Assembly: GCA_022495995.1 (NCBI GenBank)
Contig: JAFEMH010000523.1
Span: 62,001-126,000, forward strand
Source of the DNA: Adenophora triphylla var. japonica
Taxonomy: Eukaryota; Streptophyta; Magnoliopsida; Asterales; Campanulaceae
Direction: 5' to 3'
DNA length: 64,000 nucleotides
Shown here: one piece after another, positions 1-11,884 of the stretch
How the letters are laid out: every line of letters starts with the position of its first letter
Position numbering within the stretch: the first letter of the stretch is position 1
Notes under the pieces: model-generated
Told to the model about the DNA's origin: nothing
The model's input: the letters and a program-made list of their open reading frames with translations, nothing else
Databases searched by the model: none
Made by a program: the position numbers and the translations under genes

Positions 1-53
1 GAAATCGTTTGAATGTAATTTGAGTAGTTATAATTAAAGATCTTATAGATATA

Positions 54-317
54 CTCCCTCCGTCTCAGTCTACTTAGGAAATTTTGAAATGGCATGAGGA
101 TTAAGAAAAAGGTAAATGTTGTGAGTGTAATTTAAAAATAGGAGAGAGAATGAGTGGAAGGAATAGTAAATTATAATGGTGTTGTGAGTATTAAAATAAT
201 GTAGGAGAGAGAATGAGTGGAGAAAATAGTGATTTAAGGTTTTCATTTTGAGAATTTTTAAGTGAGGTGGGACGCCCAAAATGAAAAGTTTTCTTAAGTG
301 AGTTGGGACAGAGGGAG
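54..317. mobile_element. Stowaway-like MITE
   Basis: Starts with CTCCCTCCGTC and ends with GGACAGAGGGAG, which are inverted copies of each other, and is flanked by TA on both sides (52-53 and 318-319). The interior holds the phrase GGAGAGAGAATGAGTGG that recurs in the other MITEs of this window. TIR sequence, TA target site and ~260-bp length fit the Stowaway (Tc1/mariner) type. It has no coding capacity and depends on a transposase from elsewhere. Confidence 0.85.
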
Positions 318-768
318 TATGGCACACAGAGACAACATAAAATTATATACTTAGCTCAATTCCAAACCCATTGATGAAATCTCTCTATGACAATTAAACT
401 TGTTACTTGTCTCATTATTAATATAATATAATAATGGACATATGAAACATGTCTTATTTATATTCAAATCTATTCAATACCAGTTGCTAATACTGGTTAA
501 AAACAAATTAATTATTCAAAACTGGGATTCATGTGTCAATAAAATAATATAAAAGAAAGAAAAATAAATAAGTAGCTGGCTTTGTGAAGAGATCAATTAT
601 GATCCATTGCATTTGCATGATAGTACAAAAAGAAATTCCATTGCCACCTTAATTATGTGTGAATGGAAATACTCTATGTTCTTATTCCAATTCCCAACTT
701 ACAAACACAATCTTCACCAGCAACTTGGCAACATTATCATCTCAAATAAAAACCCAAAATAAAAATAA
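318..768. other. AT-rich intergenic DNA, nothing recognised
   Basis: No sustained open frame, RNA gene or clear repeat was seen. It lies downstream of the minus-strand SGR5-like gene, with a decayed MITE in between. Confidence 0.5.
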
Positions 769-773
769 TATTT

Positions 774-960
774 CATCTGTCCCAAAATAAATATCTTTTT
801 TTTTCTTTTTAGTCGTCACTCAAAACAATTGTATCTGGTTTCCACATAATTAAATAGTTGTAATACAGTTTTACAATGAGACAAACAAGCTAGGTAATAA
901 AGCAGTATGTTTAAAATGTTTGACAAGTCAAATACGGCATTATTTTGAGACGGAGGAAGT
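774..960. mobile_element. Decayed Stowaway-like MITE
   Basis: The left end (CATCTGTCCCAAAATAAAT) and the right end (ATTATTTTGAGACGGAGG) are imperfect inverted copies of the Stowaway terminus. The interior has diverged from the other copies. It lies just downstream of the SGR5-like gene's stop codon and may contribute to its 3' UTR. Confidence 0.6.
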
Positions 961-997
961 GATAAACAAATTACTAATAATAATTATTATTGGATAA

Positions 998-1540
998 TTA
1001 ATTGGGCCGAAATGTTTGCCTGCAAGCTTGGCAAGTGATCTCCATGCACCTATTATCGATCCTTCGAGTAGCTCGTTCTTTCAATTTCTCAGCCTTCTCC
1101 ACCTCCTCTCGAGCTCTCTCCCACATGTGCCTTGCACGTGAGAATTCCGACTGCGCCAACTCCATTTCTCGCCGAGTCATTTCCCTAACTCGCTCGGCAT
1201 ATGCTTTCTCCATCCCGGCGATTCGGATTTGCTCCGCCGCTTGCCATTTCAACGCCTCAATTCCATCGGATTTAATACAATCGCCGCCTTTGGGCCGCCT
1301 TGCACTGCAACTCGGTGGTGGCGGCCTAGTTATCATTGGCCTGAGGCTTATTGATAACTGAAGGTCTAGTGAAGGTGGACCACCACCACCACCCTGATGA
1401 TGATGATCAAAAGAGTTATGATCTGATCGGAATTTCATTGATGTTGGATCGGAGGGCCAGAATGAGGCTGCAGCACGGGAAGAAGATGCGGTATTGTGTG
1501 GAGATGGGAGAAGCTGCAGTTCCGTGTGATCAGTTTCCAT
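998..1540 (-). CDS. SGR5/IDD-like C-terminal-domain protein with EAR motif, no zinc fingers
   Basis: Single-exon reading frame of 180 residues from an ATG at 1538-1540 to TAA at 998-1000. Residues 95-180 match the C-terminal region of plant INDETERMINATE DOMAIN proteins of the SHOOT GRAVITROPISM 5 (IDD14-16) group: a long charged amphipathic helix or coiled coil (from EALKWQAAEQIR, rich in R and E, to about residue 160) followed by a conserved tail, ITCQACRQTF (168-177), with a CxxC pair. Residues 58-66 (LDLQLSISL) hold an LxLxL EAR motif, known in plants to recruit TOPLESS-type co-repressors. The N-terminus is low complexity (His, Gly and Pro runs). The four C2H2/C2HC fingers of true IDD proteins are absent and the protein is less than half their length. 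It may be a stand-alone member of the small finger-less group, acting as a nuclear regulator through dimerisation and repression; that role is inference. A TATA-like box lies 108 bp upstream. Codon use and the long frame support a real gene. Confidence 0.85.
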   Translation of the reverse strand: METDHTELQLLPSPHNTASSSRAAASFWPSDPTSMKFRSDHNSFDHHHQGGGGGPPSLDLQLSISLRPMITRPPPPSCSARRPKGGDCIKSDGIEALKWQAAEQIRIAGMEKAYAERVREMTRREMELAQSEFSRARHMWERAREEVEKAEKLKERATRRIDNRCMEITCQACRQTFRPN

Positions 1541-1647
1541 TGAAGGAAAAAAAAAATAGGGAGATTCAAGTAGTACAAAAGGAAGTGTTTGATCACCAAG
1601 TTGGTAAGGGGTAAAGGACCATGGGGTGGCAGAAGTATTTTACGTCT

Positions 1648-1655
1648 CTATATAA
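1648..1655 (-). promoter_or_regulatory. TATA-like box of the SGR5-like gene
   Basis: Read on the minus strand the bases are TTATATAG, 108 bp before the ATG at 1540. A start site about 30 bp downstream would leave a 5' UTR of roughly 80 nt. This rests on position and sequence only. Confidence 0.5.
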
Positions 1656-2344
1656 CCATTTCTCAATAATTTTAATTCCAAAAATACCCATCATTTTTCA
1701 TGCAAAATGACCTTATTAACTTCATGGAGCAAAAAAGACGGATTTACCCTTGGTGATGTGGATACTAGTGTGCCACGAAGCTAGAAAAAATTTATAAAAG
1801 GATCGAGATTGTTCAAGAAAAAATCATACTTATTATATAAAAAATTGGCATAAAGGGGGGGTCAAAACAATATTATAGTACAAATTTTACCACATAATAT
1901 TAAGGGAGTCGTAATTGAAAATTTTGCATTTTAAGTATACGTTTTGAAGTTTCATAGGTGCTAAATTGACATTTTCTAAAATTAAGGGAATTGGGGTGGC
2001 AGGCCTGACTTTGACAAGAAAATTTAGGCTCTTTCGCACAGAATTCCAAATTTGAGAGGGCCCCCATTTTAGATTGGCTCATTAGTTATATATCTTCCAT
2101 AAAAAAAAAAAAAATTATAAATCTTTTAGGAGATGGCGGTGAAAACGGAAAATCAAGCGACATTCACTCCGACTCCTCACTTCCGGCCAATTGACTGATT
2201 GCAACGATAAAAAAGAAATTTTTTTTTATAAATTAATTGAAATCGAGAAAGGGAAATCCGAAAATACCTCTAAATTTTTCATCCCAAACAAAATAAGCGC
2301 CTGAGAAGATGTTCTGATGTTGTTCCGTCCGACGCCGTCACCGG

Positions 2345-3190
2345 TATATATAAGCGCCTGAGAAGACGGTCTTCTTCATCTTCATCTTCATCCATTAATA
2401 AGGTATTTTCAATTTTGGCCTTTTGTTAAATTTGGGTTTTGGATTTGGGGGAGACGTAGAATTATTGGTCCATGGAGAGGGAAAGAGAAAGACAGAAAGT
2501 GAGAAAGACAGAAAGTGGGGATGGTTTATTTGTTGATAATTGATGGAATTTTCATCTTGATTTAATTATTAATATCAACTTTTGTTTGCTGAATTGTTGT
2601 TGTTTCTTCTGCAGAGTTAATATAGATGTCATCAAGAAAATTTTTATTGGGTTAAATTAATATAGATGTCATCAAGAAAATTTTTATTGGGTTAAATTGC
2701 ACTTTCAGGTTTCTTCAATCCATTGCATTTTAATTTTATCTTTATATGAAAGTACTTATATATATTTTATAGTTATTGTAAAAAAATTTTAAAATATTAG
2801 GACTCAATTTTCACATTTCACACATATGGCCCTATAATTTTCGGGACGGCCTCCGGGGTGGCTTCTCCACAACTTGTGTGTTAGGGATGGTAATTGTTGG
2901 CTAAAGAAAGGGGTGTTTTGGTCTAGGGAATTATTGGGAGGGTGAAATTCCGTTATAGAAGTGTCAAGGATGGGGAAAAAAGAAACGGATCGCGTTATTT
3001 GGCAATGAGTGCCTTTTTTTTCATTGTGAAGTGTATGGCTTGTGCTTTTCTATTATTTAATGATTGACTTTATTCATTATTTATTTATTTTTATTTTTTT
3101 TTGGTGTAGGAGATGATAGAATGGGACGAGGAATTGTTTGTCCATTATTATTTTGCTCCGCCACAATCAAATGACAGAATAATGCTATAA
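2345..3190 (+). other. Possible remnant of a short spliced transcription unit
   Basis: A TATATATA box (2345-2352) is followed by a CT/TCA-rich leader, a good donor (AAG|GTATTT at 2403) and a good acceptor (TTCTTCTGCAG at 2604-2614), giving a 212-bp intron. The next exon starts with a 40-bp direct repeat (2615-2694), and the ATG in it opens only a short frame. Another acceptor-like TTTGGTGTAG near 3108 precedes a 27-codon open stretch ending at about 3190. No homology was recognised, and it may be non-coding or dead. 1656-2344 shows nothing else I can name. Confidence 0.25.
2615..2694. repeat. 40-bp tandem duplication
   Basis: Two near-identical 40-bp copies, each containing TAATATAGATGTCATCAAG, adjoin one another directly after the candidate splice acceptor. 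The copies differ at only a few bases, so the duplication is recent. Confidence 0.8.
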
Positions 3191-3381
3191 ACAACTCTAT
3201 TGTTGAAACTAAAACTAAAGAACAATATGATATTACGTATAGGTTAGATATTAAAATTTATATCTGAAATTAATTAAATTTGATATAAATTTAAGTCACA
3301 TAAGATATGACATCATCTCATCTGTTAATTAAAGCATAGTAGTAAGAGATGATACAAAATGTATAGGATGGGTAACATATA

Positions 3382-3636
3382 CTCCCTCCGTCCCATAATA
3401 GTTTACTCATTTACTGTTGAGAATGAAAAATAAGGAATAATGTTATTAAAGTAGGAGTTGTGAATGAGTAGGAAAGAAAATGGGTGGAGAGAATAGTAAA
3501 TTTAAAAAATGTTGTGAGTATGACAAGTGGATCCTATGAATAAAAAAGTATTAAAAAATTCCTTTTTAGAAAAATGTAATTTTAAAATGGGACGTCCAAA
3601 ATAGCAAAATGAATAAGGTAATATAAGACGGAGGAG
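3382..3636. mobile_element. Stowaway-like MITE
   Basis: Starts with CTCCCTCCGTCCC and ends with GACGGAGGAG, inverted copies, with TA on each side (3380-3381, 3637-3638). The interior carries the GAATGAGTGG-type phrase shared with the other copies. About 255 bp; non-coding. Confidence 0.85.
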
Positions 3637-4709
3637 TATAGAGGAGCGAGGGAGTAATAATTGCATTACCACGTGCACTGTGTTGTGGGTTGGAAGATAG
3701 GGGGAGATGAGGAGAATATTGGAAAAAGAAAATGTTATTTGTGTTATCTTTTTTAATGTATCTTCATGAATTTAAAGAAAAATAAACCAATCAAATTCTA
3801 TTAAAAACAGTTGGAATTATGGGTAATTTATATAAAAATAATTGTATTATCACTCATTATTTCATCCTTAAGCTTTGTGTCCCAGGAAAAAAATAGTCTT
3901 TCTTTATTTATTGTTAATTTAATGTACTTTTAAGCAATAATTTAGTTTAATTTTAATTAATCAATTGAAAATCTAAGAATTATTATTGATGACATTTATA
4001 ACGGTGTATATTAATAAAAACTTTATATTTTCATTAGAATAATTAAAATTAGATAAAATTATTCCCTAAATTTCATTTAAACTAACACCAAAAAAGAAAG
4101 ACTAATTTTTTGGGACAAAATGGGTAATATCTTTATCATTTTTTCAATGTGCGCAAGCACATATTAAATCCACAATTATAGTAGAAAATCTATATCTTAC
4201 CTTTGAAATTTAGATTTATTTAACATTAATTGTATTATATGTTTGAATAAAAAATAAAAATGTGAATTTACATATACACATACAAAAAGTATATACAAAA
4301 GAAGTATCTATAACTTATAACTTTGGAAAAGGAAAATAGAAAAGAGTTTCGACCATGAGGTCCATGACCCCAACGGGTACACCTAAACAATATTTTTGCC
4401 CACAAGAATGGGATGGTCTTATGAAGGAAATTGGCTTTATGGTAGGGCTGCGATTGTCGGACCTTTCAAACAAAAAGCTCTCTCAACTTTTATCTATTAA
4501 TCAAAAGCTCACGCTTCGGCACCTTGGCACGTGGGAGATGGCTCACCGGAGCGAACCCTAACCTAACCATGATAGGGATTGGTTTTATGAATACAGTGTA
4601 ATATTGAATCTACCAATTGGATCGCACTTTTGTCCGTGTTCAATAGGGTCGATCCAACATCATTTAGGTAAAATATGATTCGGGTAAGTGCAGTTTGATA
4701 AATAATGAA
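3637..4709. other. AT-rich intergenic DNA
   Basis: No gene could be supported. A 68-codon frame at 4355-4561 (plus) is the longest, but its product resembles nothing I recognise and codon use gives no support. Confidence 0.4.
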
Positions 4710-4809
4710 TAATCAGATTAATTGTTTGTTTTTAAGGGACGAGATCTCATGCATTGACGTAATCAGATTAATTGTTTGTTTTTAAGGGACGAGAACTCAT
4801 GCATTGACG
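4710..4809. repeat. 50-bp tandem duplication
   Basis: Two copies (4710-4759 and 4760-4809) of a 50-bp unit starting TAATCAGATTAATTG and ending CATGCATTGACG. They differ at one base in GAGATCTC/GAGAACTC, so the duplication is very recent. Confidence 0.9.
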
Positions 4810-5284
4810 AAATAAATGAAAAATATTAATATGTTTTTAAATAATTTATTTAATGTGATCCGTTGAGATTTAAATATAAAACAAGATCGAGAGCACATAT
4901 TATCGGATTATCGGCTGTTGCTACATCTAACTGTACCAATCCCAAATTCAAGAGAGTTGATTTCGTGTGCATATAAAAGGAGATTTCTTTTACACTCCCC
5001 TCTCTCTTTCTTTCCCGAGTCTTTTTATTTCTTCAATCTTTAATCACTACCCCCAAGCTAATTGTGGTCAGGAGGATCATCCTTGGGAAAAGATGCCAAT
5101 GTTACCAATTCTTGTTTTTTAATATTTTATAGTAAAAAACATTAACATTATTGCTATTTAATTTTTAAAAGGGGCATTTATTAAAAACTACTTTTGAAAT
5201 ATAAATATTAAAAAAAAACACAAGTTGGATATTAAAAAAAAAAACTCTTTAAATATTACAAAAAAAACTATTTCTGGCAAATAA

Positions 5285-5400
5285 CTGGTAAATGCATTTA
5301 TCAGTTGTTTAACCAAAAAATCAAGTACAAAATACTTTTTAAAAAACTGATAAATGAATTTATCAGTTATAAACAACTGATAAATGCATTTATCAATTAT
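5285..5400. repeat. Cluster of short palindromes
   Basis: The motif TAAATGCATTTATCAG and close variants occur three times within 120 bp, two as near-perfect palindromes (CTGATAAATGCATTTATCA and CTGATAAATGAATTTATCAG). Similar spaced palindromes occur at ends of foldback elements, but no matching outer ends were identified. Surrounding 4810-5730 is AT-rich with no gene. Confidence 0.5.
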
Positions 5401-5734
5401 TTTAACTGAAAAGAAAAAAAAGTAATTTTTATAATATCACAACTTATATATTTTTTTTTTGTAAATAGCATCTTTTTTGAGTTAGTTTTGGTAAAAACTC
5501 TTTTTAAATTTCAGTTTTGTAAAAATATAGTAATAAATTATGAAAAAAATTGGAAACAAAAAAAATAATAGAAAAGTTTTCAAAAATATTCATTTGAGAC
5601 AAAATTAATCATTTGTTTTGGGACAAAGGAATAAAAGAATAAATATACAATTCATTTATATTGATCTTATATTTTGGTTACTAAATAGTGAAAAAAAAAA
5701 AAAAAGGAACAGATGGATATAGTATGGGGAATTT

Positions 5735-6235
5735 GCTCCATAAATTCCTTTTGGAACAAATCACTTTTCACTAAATTCCTCATTGTATTAAAATACCTCA
5801 TAAGTTCTCATGTTGTATTATTTAGAATACAACATTTAATTATGCAGTAGTTTAAAATCATAATACTGCGTCCGCACCACCACCTCCGCCACAGCCCAGC
5901 TCCGCCGCCGCCCTCTGCTAACGCCGCATGCCGGATTCCGGTCAATTTTCGCAGGAATCCGATCAATTTTCATCGGAATTCGACAATTTTGGGCGGAATC
6001 CGGTCGCCGATCGCCTGAATCCGATCGCCGGAGGTCGAAATCTGGTCGCCGGTCCATGGGCTTCGGACTCCGGTCACCGGCGGCCGCCGGAATGCAGTAT
6101 TATGGCCTTAATTGATGTTGTATTTTCGAAACATAATACAACATCATAATACAACACGGGGAATGAACTTATCGGGCATTATGAAACTTTTTTAGAACTT
6201 ATCGGGCATAGTCCCTATAGTATGACCTTAACATC
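5735..6235. mobile_element. Foldback-like element with GC-rich core
   Basis: An AT-rich shell holding inverted GTTGTATT/AATACAAC and CATAATACTGC/GCAGTATTATG sequences surrounds a sharply GC-rich core (about 5865-6090) built from variants of CCGGAATTCCG and GGTCGCCGG. The core differs strongly in base composition from its surroundings, as in MITEs that carry a captured gene segment, but it encodes nothing I recognise. The ends and target duplication are not resolved. Confidence 0.4.
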
Positions 6236-6249
6236 GACCGCATCATGAC

Positions 6250-6720
<471 letters not shown>

Positions 6721-7241
6721 CTCCCTCCTCCCATGATAATGTAGGCAGTTTGACTTTTTTTGAAATTTGACCATACAACTACGAGAAATTGATACTCCCT
6801 CCGTCCCGTCCGAAAATGCCCAAACCAAATCTCGCACGCAAATTAAGGAAAATGATGTAGGAAAGAGAAAAAGTTTAAATGTTGTGAGTATGAAAAATTA
6901 AATAGGAGAGAGAATGAGTGGGAGGAATAGTTAGGAGAGAGAATGTTGTGAGTGTAAAAGTAAAGTAGGAGAGAGAATGAGTGGGTGGAATAGTAATAAA
7001 AACTTTCCTTTTTGGGAAAGTGCCTTTTTAAATGGGACATCCAAAAAGGAAATTTGTGGCTTTTCGGGCGGGACGGAGGGAGTATATTATAATTAAATTT
7101 TAAAACATTTAATTGTTAGTGTTGTTAGTAATAAATCAATAACAACTTTTAAAATTTCATTAAAATATTCTAATTTCTCGTTATTGTATGGTCAAACTTC
7201 ATAAAAAGTCAAACTGTCTACATTATCAGGGGAAGGAGGGA

Positions 7242-7242
<1 letters not shown>
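6721..7242. mobile_element. MITE interrupted by a second MITE
   Basis: The outer element starts with CTCCCTCCTCCCATGATAAT and ends with ATTATCAGGGGAAGGAGGGAG. Its terminal ~60 bp (6721-6790) match the inverted last ~60 bp (7180-7242) closely, including GTCAAACTG and TTGTATGGTCAAA. TA flanks both ends (6719-6720, 7243-7244). It is split by a younger Stowaway copy at 6795-7082. Confidence 0.85.
6795..7082. mobile_element. Stowaway-like MITE nested in a MITE
   Basis: Starts with CTCCCTCCGTCCCGTCCGA and ends with CGGGCGGGACGGAGGGAG, inverted copies, with TA at 6793-6794 and 7083-7084. It interrupts the outer element 74 bp from that element's left end, so it inserted later. Confidence 0.85.
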
Positions 7243-7274
<32 letters not shown>

Positions 7275-7275
<1 letters not shown>

Positions 7276-7558
7276 TCCCTCCGTCCCGGAACTTGGTTCA
7301 CAAACACTGTTTGCACTGATTTTAAGGAGGGAGTATTATATTGAAAGTGTTGTGAGTGTGAAAATAAAATATGAGAGAGAATGAGTGGAGAGAATAGTAA
7401 ATTATAATGGTGTTGTGAGTATTAAAATAATGTAGGAGAGAGAATGAGTGGAGGGAATAGTAAATAATCCTTTCCATTTTAGGTAAGTTTTAAATGTGTG
7501 AAGTAAGTTTTGAGACGCCCAAAGGGAAAGTGTGAAGATTGTTCCGGAACGGAGGGAG
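7275..7558. mobile_element. Stowaway-like MITE
   Basis: Starts with CTCCCTCCGTCCCGGAAC and ends with GTTCCGGAACGGAGGGAG, inverted copies, with TA on each side. A short (TA)n run (7243-7274) separates it from the preceding nested pair. About 284 bp. Confidence 0.85.
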
Positions 7559-7842
7559 TATATATTAAATTTCTCAATTTTCCTCACCTATTGTTAGTTA
7601 ATTAATATAATGGGATAATAAAATTCCTGATTAAATGATGTCGGTGATTTAAAGCAATTTGGCATTTAATAATTAACATACGTAAGAAAGACAATCAAGT
7701 AAATCTAAAAGAAATCATTCGGATATTATCAAGGTCCAGCTCAAAATACGCTTGGTCCCCAATGATCGATCATTTCATCAAAGACAATTTGGCTCTCTTT
7801 GAAACCCAATATCCGTGGCAAAATCTATACTATACGTATATA

Positions 7843-8116
7843 CTCCCTCCGACCCACTTTTTTATAGATTTTTGGGTTTTGCACGGAAATTAAGGGGGAA
7901 ATATTATATTGAAAGTGTTGTGAGTGTGAAAATAAAATAGGAGAGAGAATGAGTGGAAAGAATAGTAAATTGTAATGGTGATATGAGTATTAAAATAATG
8001 TAGAAGAGAGAGTGAGTGGAGGGAATAGTAAAGATTCATTTTCATTTTAGGAAAGTATATATTATTCTGGGACGCCCAAAAAGGAAAGTTTATATATTAT
8101 TATGGGACGGAGGGAG
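7843..8116. mobile_element. Stowaway-like MITE
   Basis: Starts with CTCCCTCCGACCCAC and ends with TATGGGACGGAGGGAG, inverted copies, with TA on each side. The interior carries the same GAATGAGTGG and GAATAGTAAATT phrases as the copies at 54, 6282 and 7275, so these form one family. Confidence 0.85.
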
Positions 8117-11030
8117 TATTTCATTTTCATTCATAATAAACGAACGATACACTTCTTTCTAAAATAAATGATGCACTCTTTTTTTCAATGCAATTTTACT
8201 ATTGACAATAAATGGATAACTAACGGTACACTTTTTAAAAAAATAAATAAATGCTGCACTTTAAAAAATAATAATAATAATCATATTTTAAATAGTAAAT
8301 GGTCTTATTGGAGTTTTACTATTGTACAAGCAATATATACATAACTAAATCTAAATCATATTTTTTTTAAACGTTAACGAGTCAACTGCGACATTTATTA
8401 TAAAAAAAGTGTAATAAAAAACTTTTCCAATACAATATAATTTCTTAAACGCGTTTATTATGAGAAATAGCATACGTAGAAGATAAAAAAAGGGTGGGAG
8501 GATACAACACTTGAGAGCTTAGAATGTACTTTGCCGAAAGGAGTTAAAAGAAGAGGATACGGTGAGCTGGTAAAGCGTGGTCTTGATCTCCATTACTAGC
8601 CATCATTACCTTTGTTAACCTTGTGTTCTTCTACTTTGTATTAGTTGACTTGTCAATATTTATAAAATAATATATTGTGCAATATTGTTTGTATATTTTT
8701 AGACCATGATAAAATTACAATAAAATTATTTTCATAGTTAAAAATGTTACATTTACTTATGCAAAAACTAATAAAAATGTACGATTCTTATTATTATGAG
8801 ACGGAGTGAGCATTTAAATGCTCAAAGTTATACTTTGGATGAGAAAAGACATAGTCTGACTTTAATTATTTTATAACTAATCATAAAAAGGTCATAAGTT
8901 AAAGCTAAGATTATATATATAATCCAGAAAGTATATATTTGGTTAGGTGTAAAAATTAAGATTAAATTTGTATTAATAGCCAAATTAGTGAGGTAGCTTT
9001 TGCCTTTATTTTTTCTATTTCTGTGTCTTAATAACAGAAAGGCGGCTTTCATTTGACATTACCAATATCACGAAGTTAGGTCCAGACCATAGCCCACACA
9101 TCTTGGTCACAGAAGAATTGGATTATAGGTTGGTCCATGTTAATAGTACTAATTATTCCTTCAGGCCCTCACACTGATTAAAATACAAATCTTTGATTGT
9201 GATATGGAGCAACTTTTAGAGGTTATTATAATGAATCTATATTTTCTGAATTATAATATGTTAAAATGTGTCGTGGCTCGATCTAGACTTTCAGAGTTGC
9301 TGATAGTGTTAACGAATCTATGTGTTATAAGAAGTTAAGAAGTTCTTATTATTTATAAACATGTCATCGCGTTTTTTTAAAAATGGGTTATGTTTATTTA
9401 TAAAAATGTCATTTCACATTTTGATAACACATTTTTTCTATTCTCTCAGAAAAATACGTTTTCCCAATTTTTCAATAATAATGTAATTCGAACAATTTTT
9501 TAGTTTAGTTACTATCCTACTTGGATCTCGATCTGCTTAGATTTGGTGGGCTCACATTTATCCAATAAATCTTGATTAACCACACTGATTGAGAGAATTG
9601 AGATGTATATGTATCATCGAGGTCACGCTGCAGCGAAGCAGCAAGATGATCGCTGCAACAGTTCATTGTTCATGTTCCGGATGGATATGACTTTTCTCTT
9701 CTTATTATTATTATTTTTATTTTTAATTTGGGATGGGAAATATTAATTTACTAGCCAAATATAGAGGTATTTTTCTTCCATTTTTCATGGTTATTGAGTG
9801 GAGTAGATGATCTGTACTACCCTAATAGCCTTAAATAGTGCCAAATAGGTGTGTCCATCAATGGTGGACCTACAATTTTTGTCTCATTTACCATGACCAT
9901 TGTAGTGAAACTCTCGATAAAAGTAGTAAATTTTCTTGCTTCTATTTCAGAAGCAGAAAAAGAATCAACTTTCACCACAAGAAAAAAGCTTGCTGACAGA
10001 CATTATAGAGACTTCAAGCAAGCCTTCAACTTTTTTCTTTTTCTTTCCTTTTTCCTTTGCAGTTTTCGTGTTGTTTATCACTACTTTATTCGTAAAAATA
10101 ATATTTTCATATACGAACAAGCATTTCATTTTCCGCCAATTGTCAGCCCACTGAATAATAGGAAAAACAGGAATCTAGGGGAGATGGTAAGAGGGACCCG
10201 AAAGGGATGGGAAGTGTATATATGTCGCTTAGAAATAGAGGAGGAAAGAGGGGTAGAGTGTGCATGACATTTGATTACGGTACAGTCGGATGAAATAGAT
10301 CACGCATATTATTATTATTTTTAAAAGATCAATGGCCATTAATGTGGGGCGGGGTGTGAAAAAACGTAAATGACCCTCATTAAATCTTAACCATTCATAT
10401 CAAATCACTGTTTGAGATCCGGACTGTCATGACATATAATATCAGTACTGGTCCCGAGGGTATGTTACTTTAAGAAGGAAAAGGTTGCAGGGAGAATGGT
10501 GGTGGGCAAGCACCATGTGAGAAGTTGGCAATGGAGGCAATATAAGTTTCTTTCCCTTTTCTAAGATCAAATGTTTCTATTCATTCAATCCCCTTAACCT
10601 CAAAAAATAATTAAAGTGCTAACTTTAGTGGACATTGCCCTGACCTAAAGAAGGTGTCATGGAGGTCCTTTTGATCCCAATATATATCTACACACACTAA
10701 TGGGAGCAATGATTTGTGTATCATGGCCACCAACTAGGCCTCCCCTCAAATGTTTGTTCTTTCTAAAGTCTGCCCAAAGTCAAGGATTCTGCTGGTGCAT
10801 CCCCTAGTGTGAATGAGTGAGTGACCCTTGTGGGATGGGTACAACTCAAAATATTGACAAAGTCTGTCATATTGTTTGCCAAATCTAGGACCTTTTCCTT
10901 TTGTTGTCTTTTTGGTTTATTGAGATGATGCCTAGATGTAGAATTTAGTAATACAGGATGAAAACTTTTGTCAATTACCAAAACTAAGCTAAAAATTTAT
11001 GACCACAAGGTAGTTTTCATAGTATTTTAC
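8117..11030. other. Intergenic DNA without a supportable gene
   Basis: Mostly AT-rich. Fragments of MITE ends (for example GAGACGGAGTGAG near 8800) occur. Frames at 9851-10267 and 10763-10981 lack recognisable domains and are interrupted by low-complexity runs. No RNA gene was recognised. Confidence 0.4.
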
Positions 11031-11230
11031 ATAGGGATGATCAAACCGGAATTGAAACCGGCCCGTAACCGTTGAACCATGAATCGGAATCGGAACCGTT
11101 TGAAACTGTAACCGGCGGTTTGACAGTCCGGTTCCAATTTCTCCTTTTGAAAAATCGTGAACCGGCGGTTTCGAACCGCCGAACCGGAACCGTTGTCAAA
11201 TTCATCAGAAATTTCGTTAGATTTGTAAGA
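11031..11230. mobile_element. hAT-like element terminus with CCGGTT subterminal repeats
   Basis: The sequence TAGGGATGATCAAACCGG resembles the terminus of plant hAT elements (TAGGGATG type). It is followed by some fifteen direct and inverted copies of AACCG/CCGGTT-like motifs in 160 bp, which is typical of hAT subterminal regions. The opposite terminus was not found, so this is a fragment or a diverged element. Confidence 0.55.
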
Positions 11231-11409
11231 ATATAGCCGTTAGAGCATGAGGTATATGGTTAAATAAAAAATATTTTTGTTTCACAAACATATTTTCTCA
11301 GCTATAAATATCACCGGCCCCTTCCCCTCACAATTTTTTCACACAAACTCCCTTAACTTACTATAACAAATTTCGTTAATTTCATTGATTTTCAAGCTCA
11401 AATCATAAA

Positions 11410-11884
11410 TTAAATCTCATTTGTTTAAGTTTTAGGATAAAATGTATATAAGTGATATAGGTATAAAATTGAGTGGTTCAGTTTAGAGGTATATACGGAA
11501 TTTAGGTAAATGATTTAGGGGGTTAGAGTATTGGTATATGGTTAAGGTAGATGAATTAGGGTGTAGGGTATGGAGTATATAATTGTGATTTAAGGTTTAG
11601 GGTATATGGTATATATGAGAATAATGTAGATGAATTAGGGTTTAAGGTATAGACTATATTATTTAGATTTAAGGTTTAGGGTATATGGTTAAGGTAGAAG
11701 AATTAGGATATGAAGTAAATCATTTAGATTTAAGGTTTAGGGTATGGGGTATAAATGATATTTAGGTAGATGAATTAGGATATAAGGTATGTAGTATATG
11801 ATTTAAATTTAAGGTTAAGGGTATAGGGTATATACGAGATTTAGGTATATGATTTAGGTTTAGTGTATAAGATTTATGATTTAG
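11410..11884. repeat. Degenerate TTTAGGG-like repeat tract
   Basis: Around ten variants of a phrase like TTTAAGGTTTAGGGTATATGG, interspersed with GATGAATTAGGG, fill this stretch. The units resemble degenerate plant telomere repeats (TTTAGGG) expanded in a longer, imperfect period of about 55 bp. Similar TATACC/GGTATA variants appear beside true CCCTAAA repeats at 62573-62670. Confidence 0.6.

Noticed and set aside
4355..4561. 68-codon frame starting MRSMTPTGTPKQ
   Set aside because: No recognisable family, no promoter or splice context, in AT-rich repeat-laden DNA.
5070..5092. CATCCTTGG resembling part of a miR169 target site
   Set aside because: Only about nine bases match and there is no NF-YA coding sequence or hairpin partner nearby; likely chance.
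9851..10267. 138-codon frame
   Set aside because: Composition is random-like with Phe runs from T-tracts; no domain.
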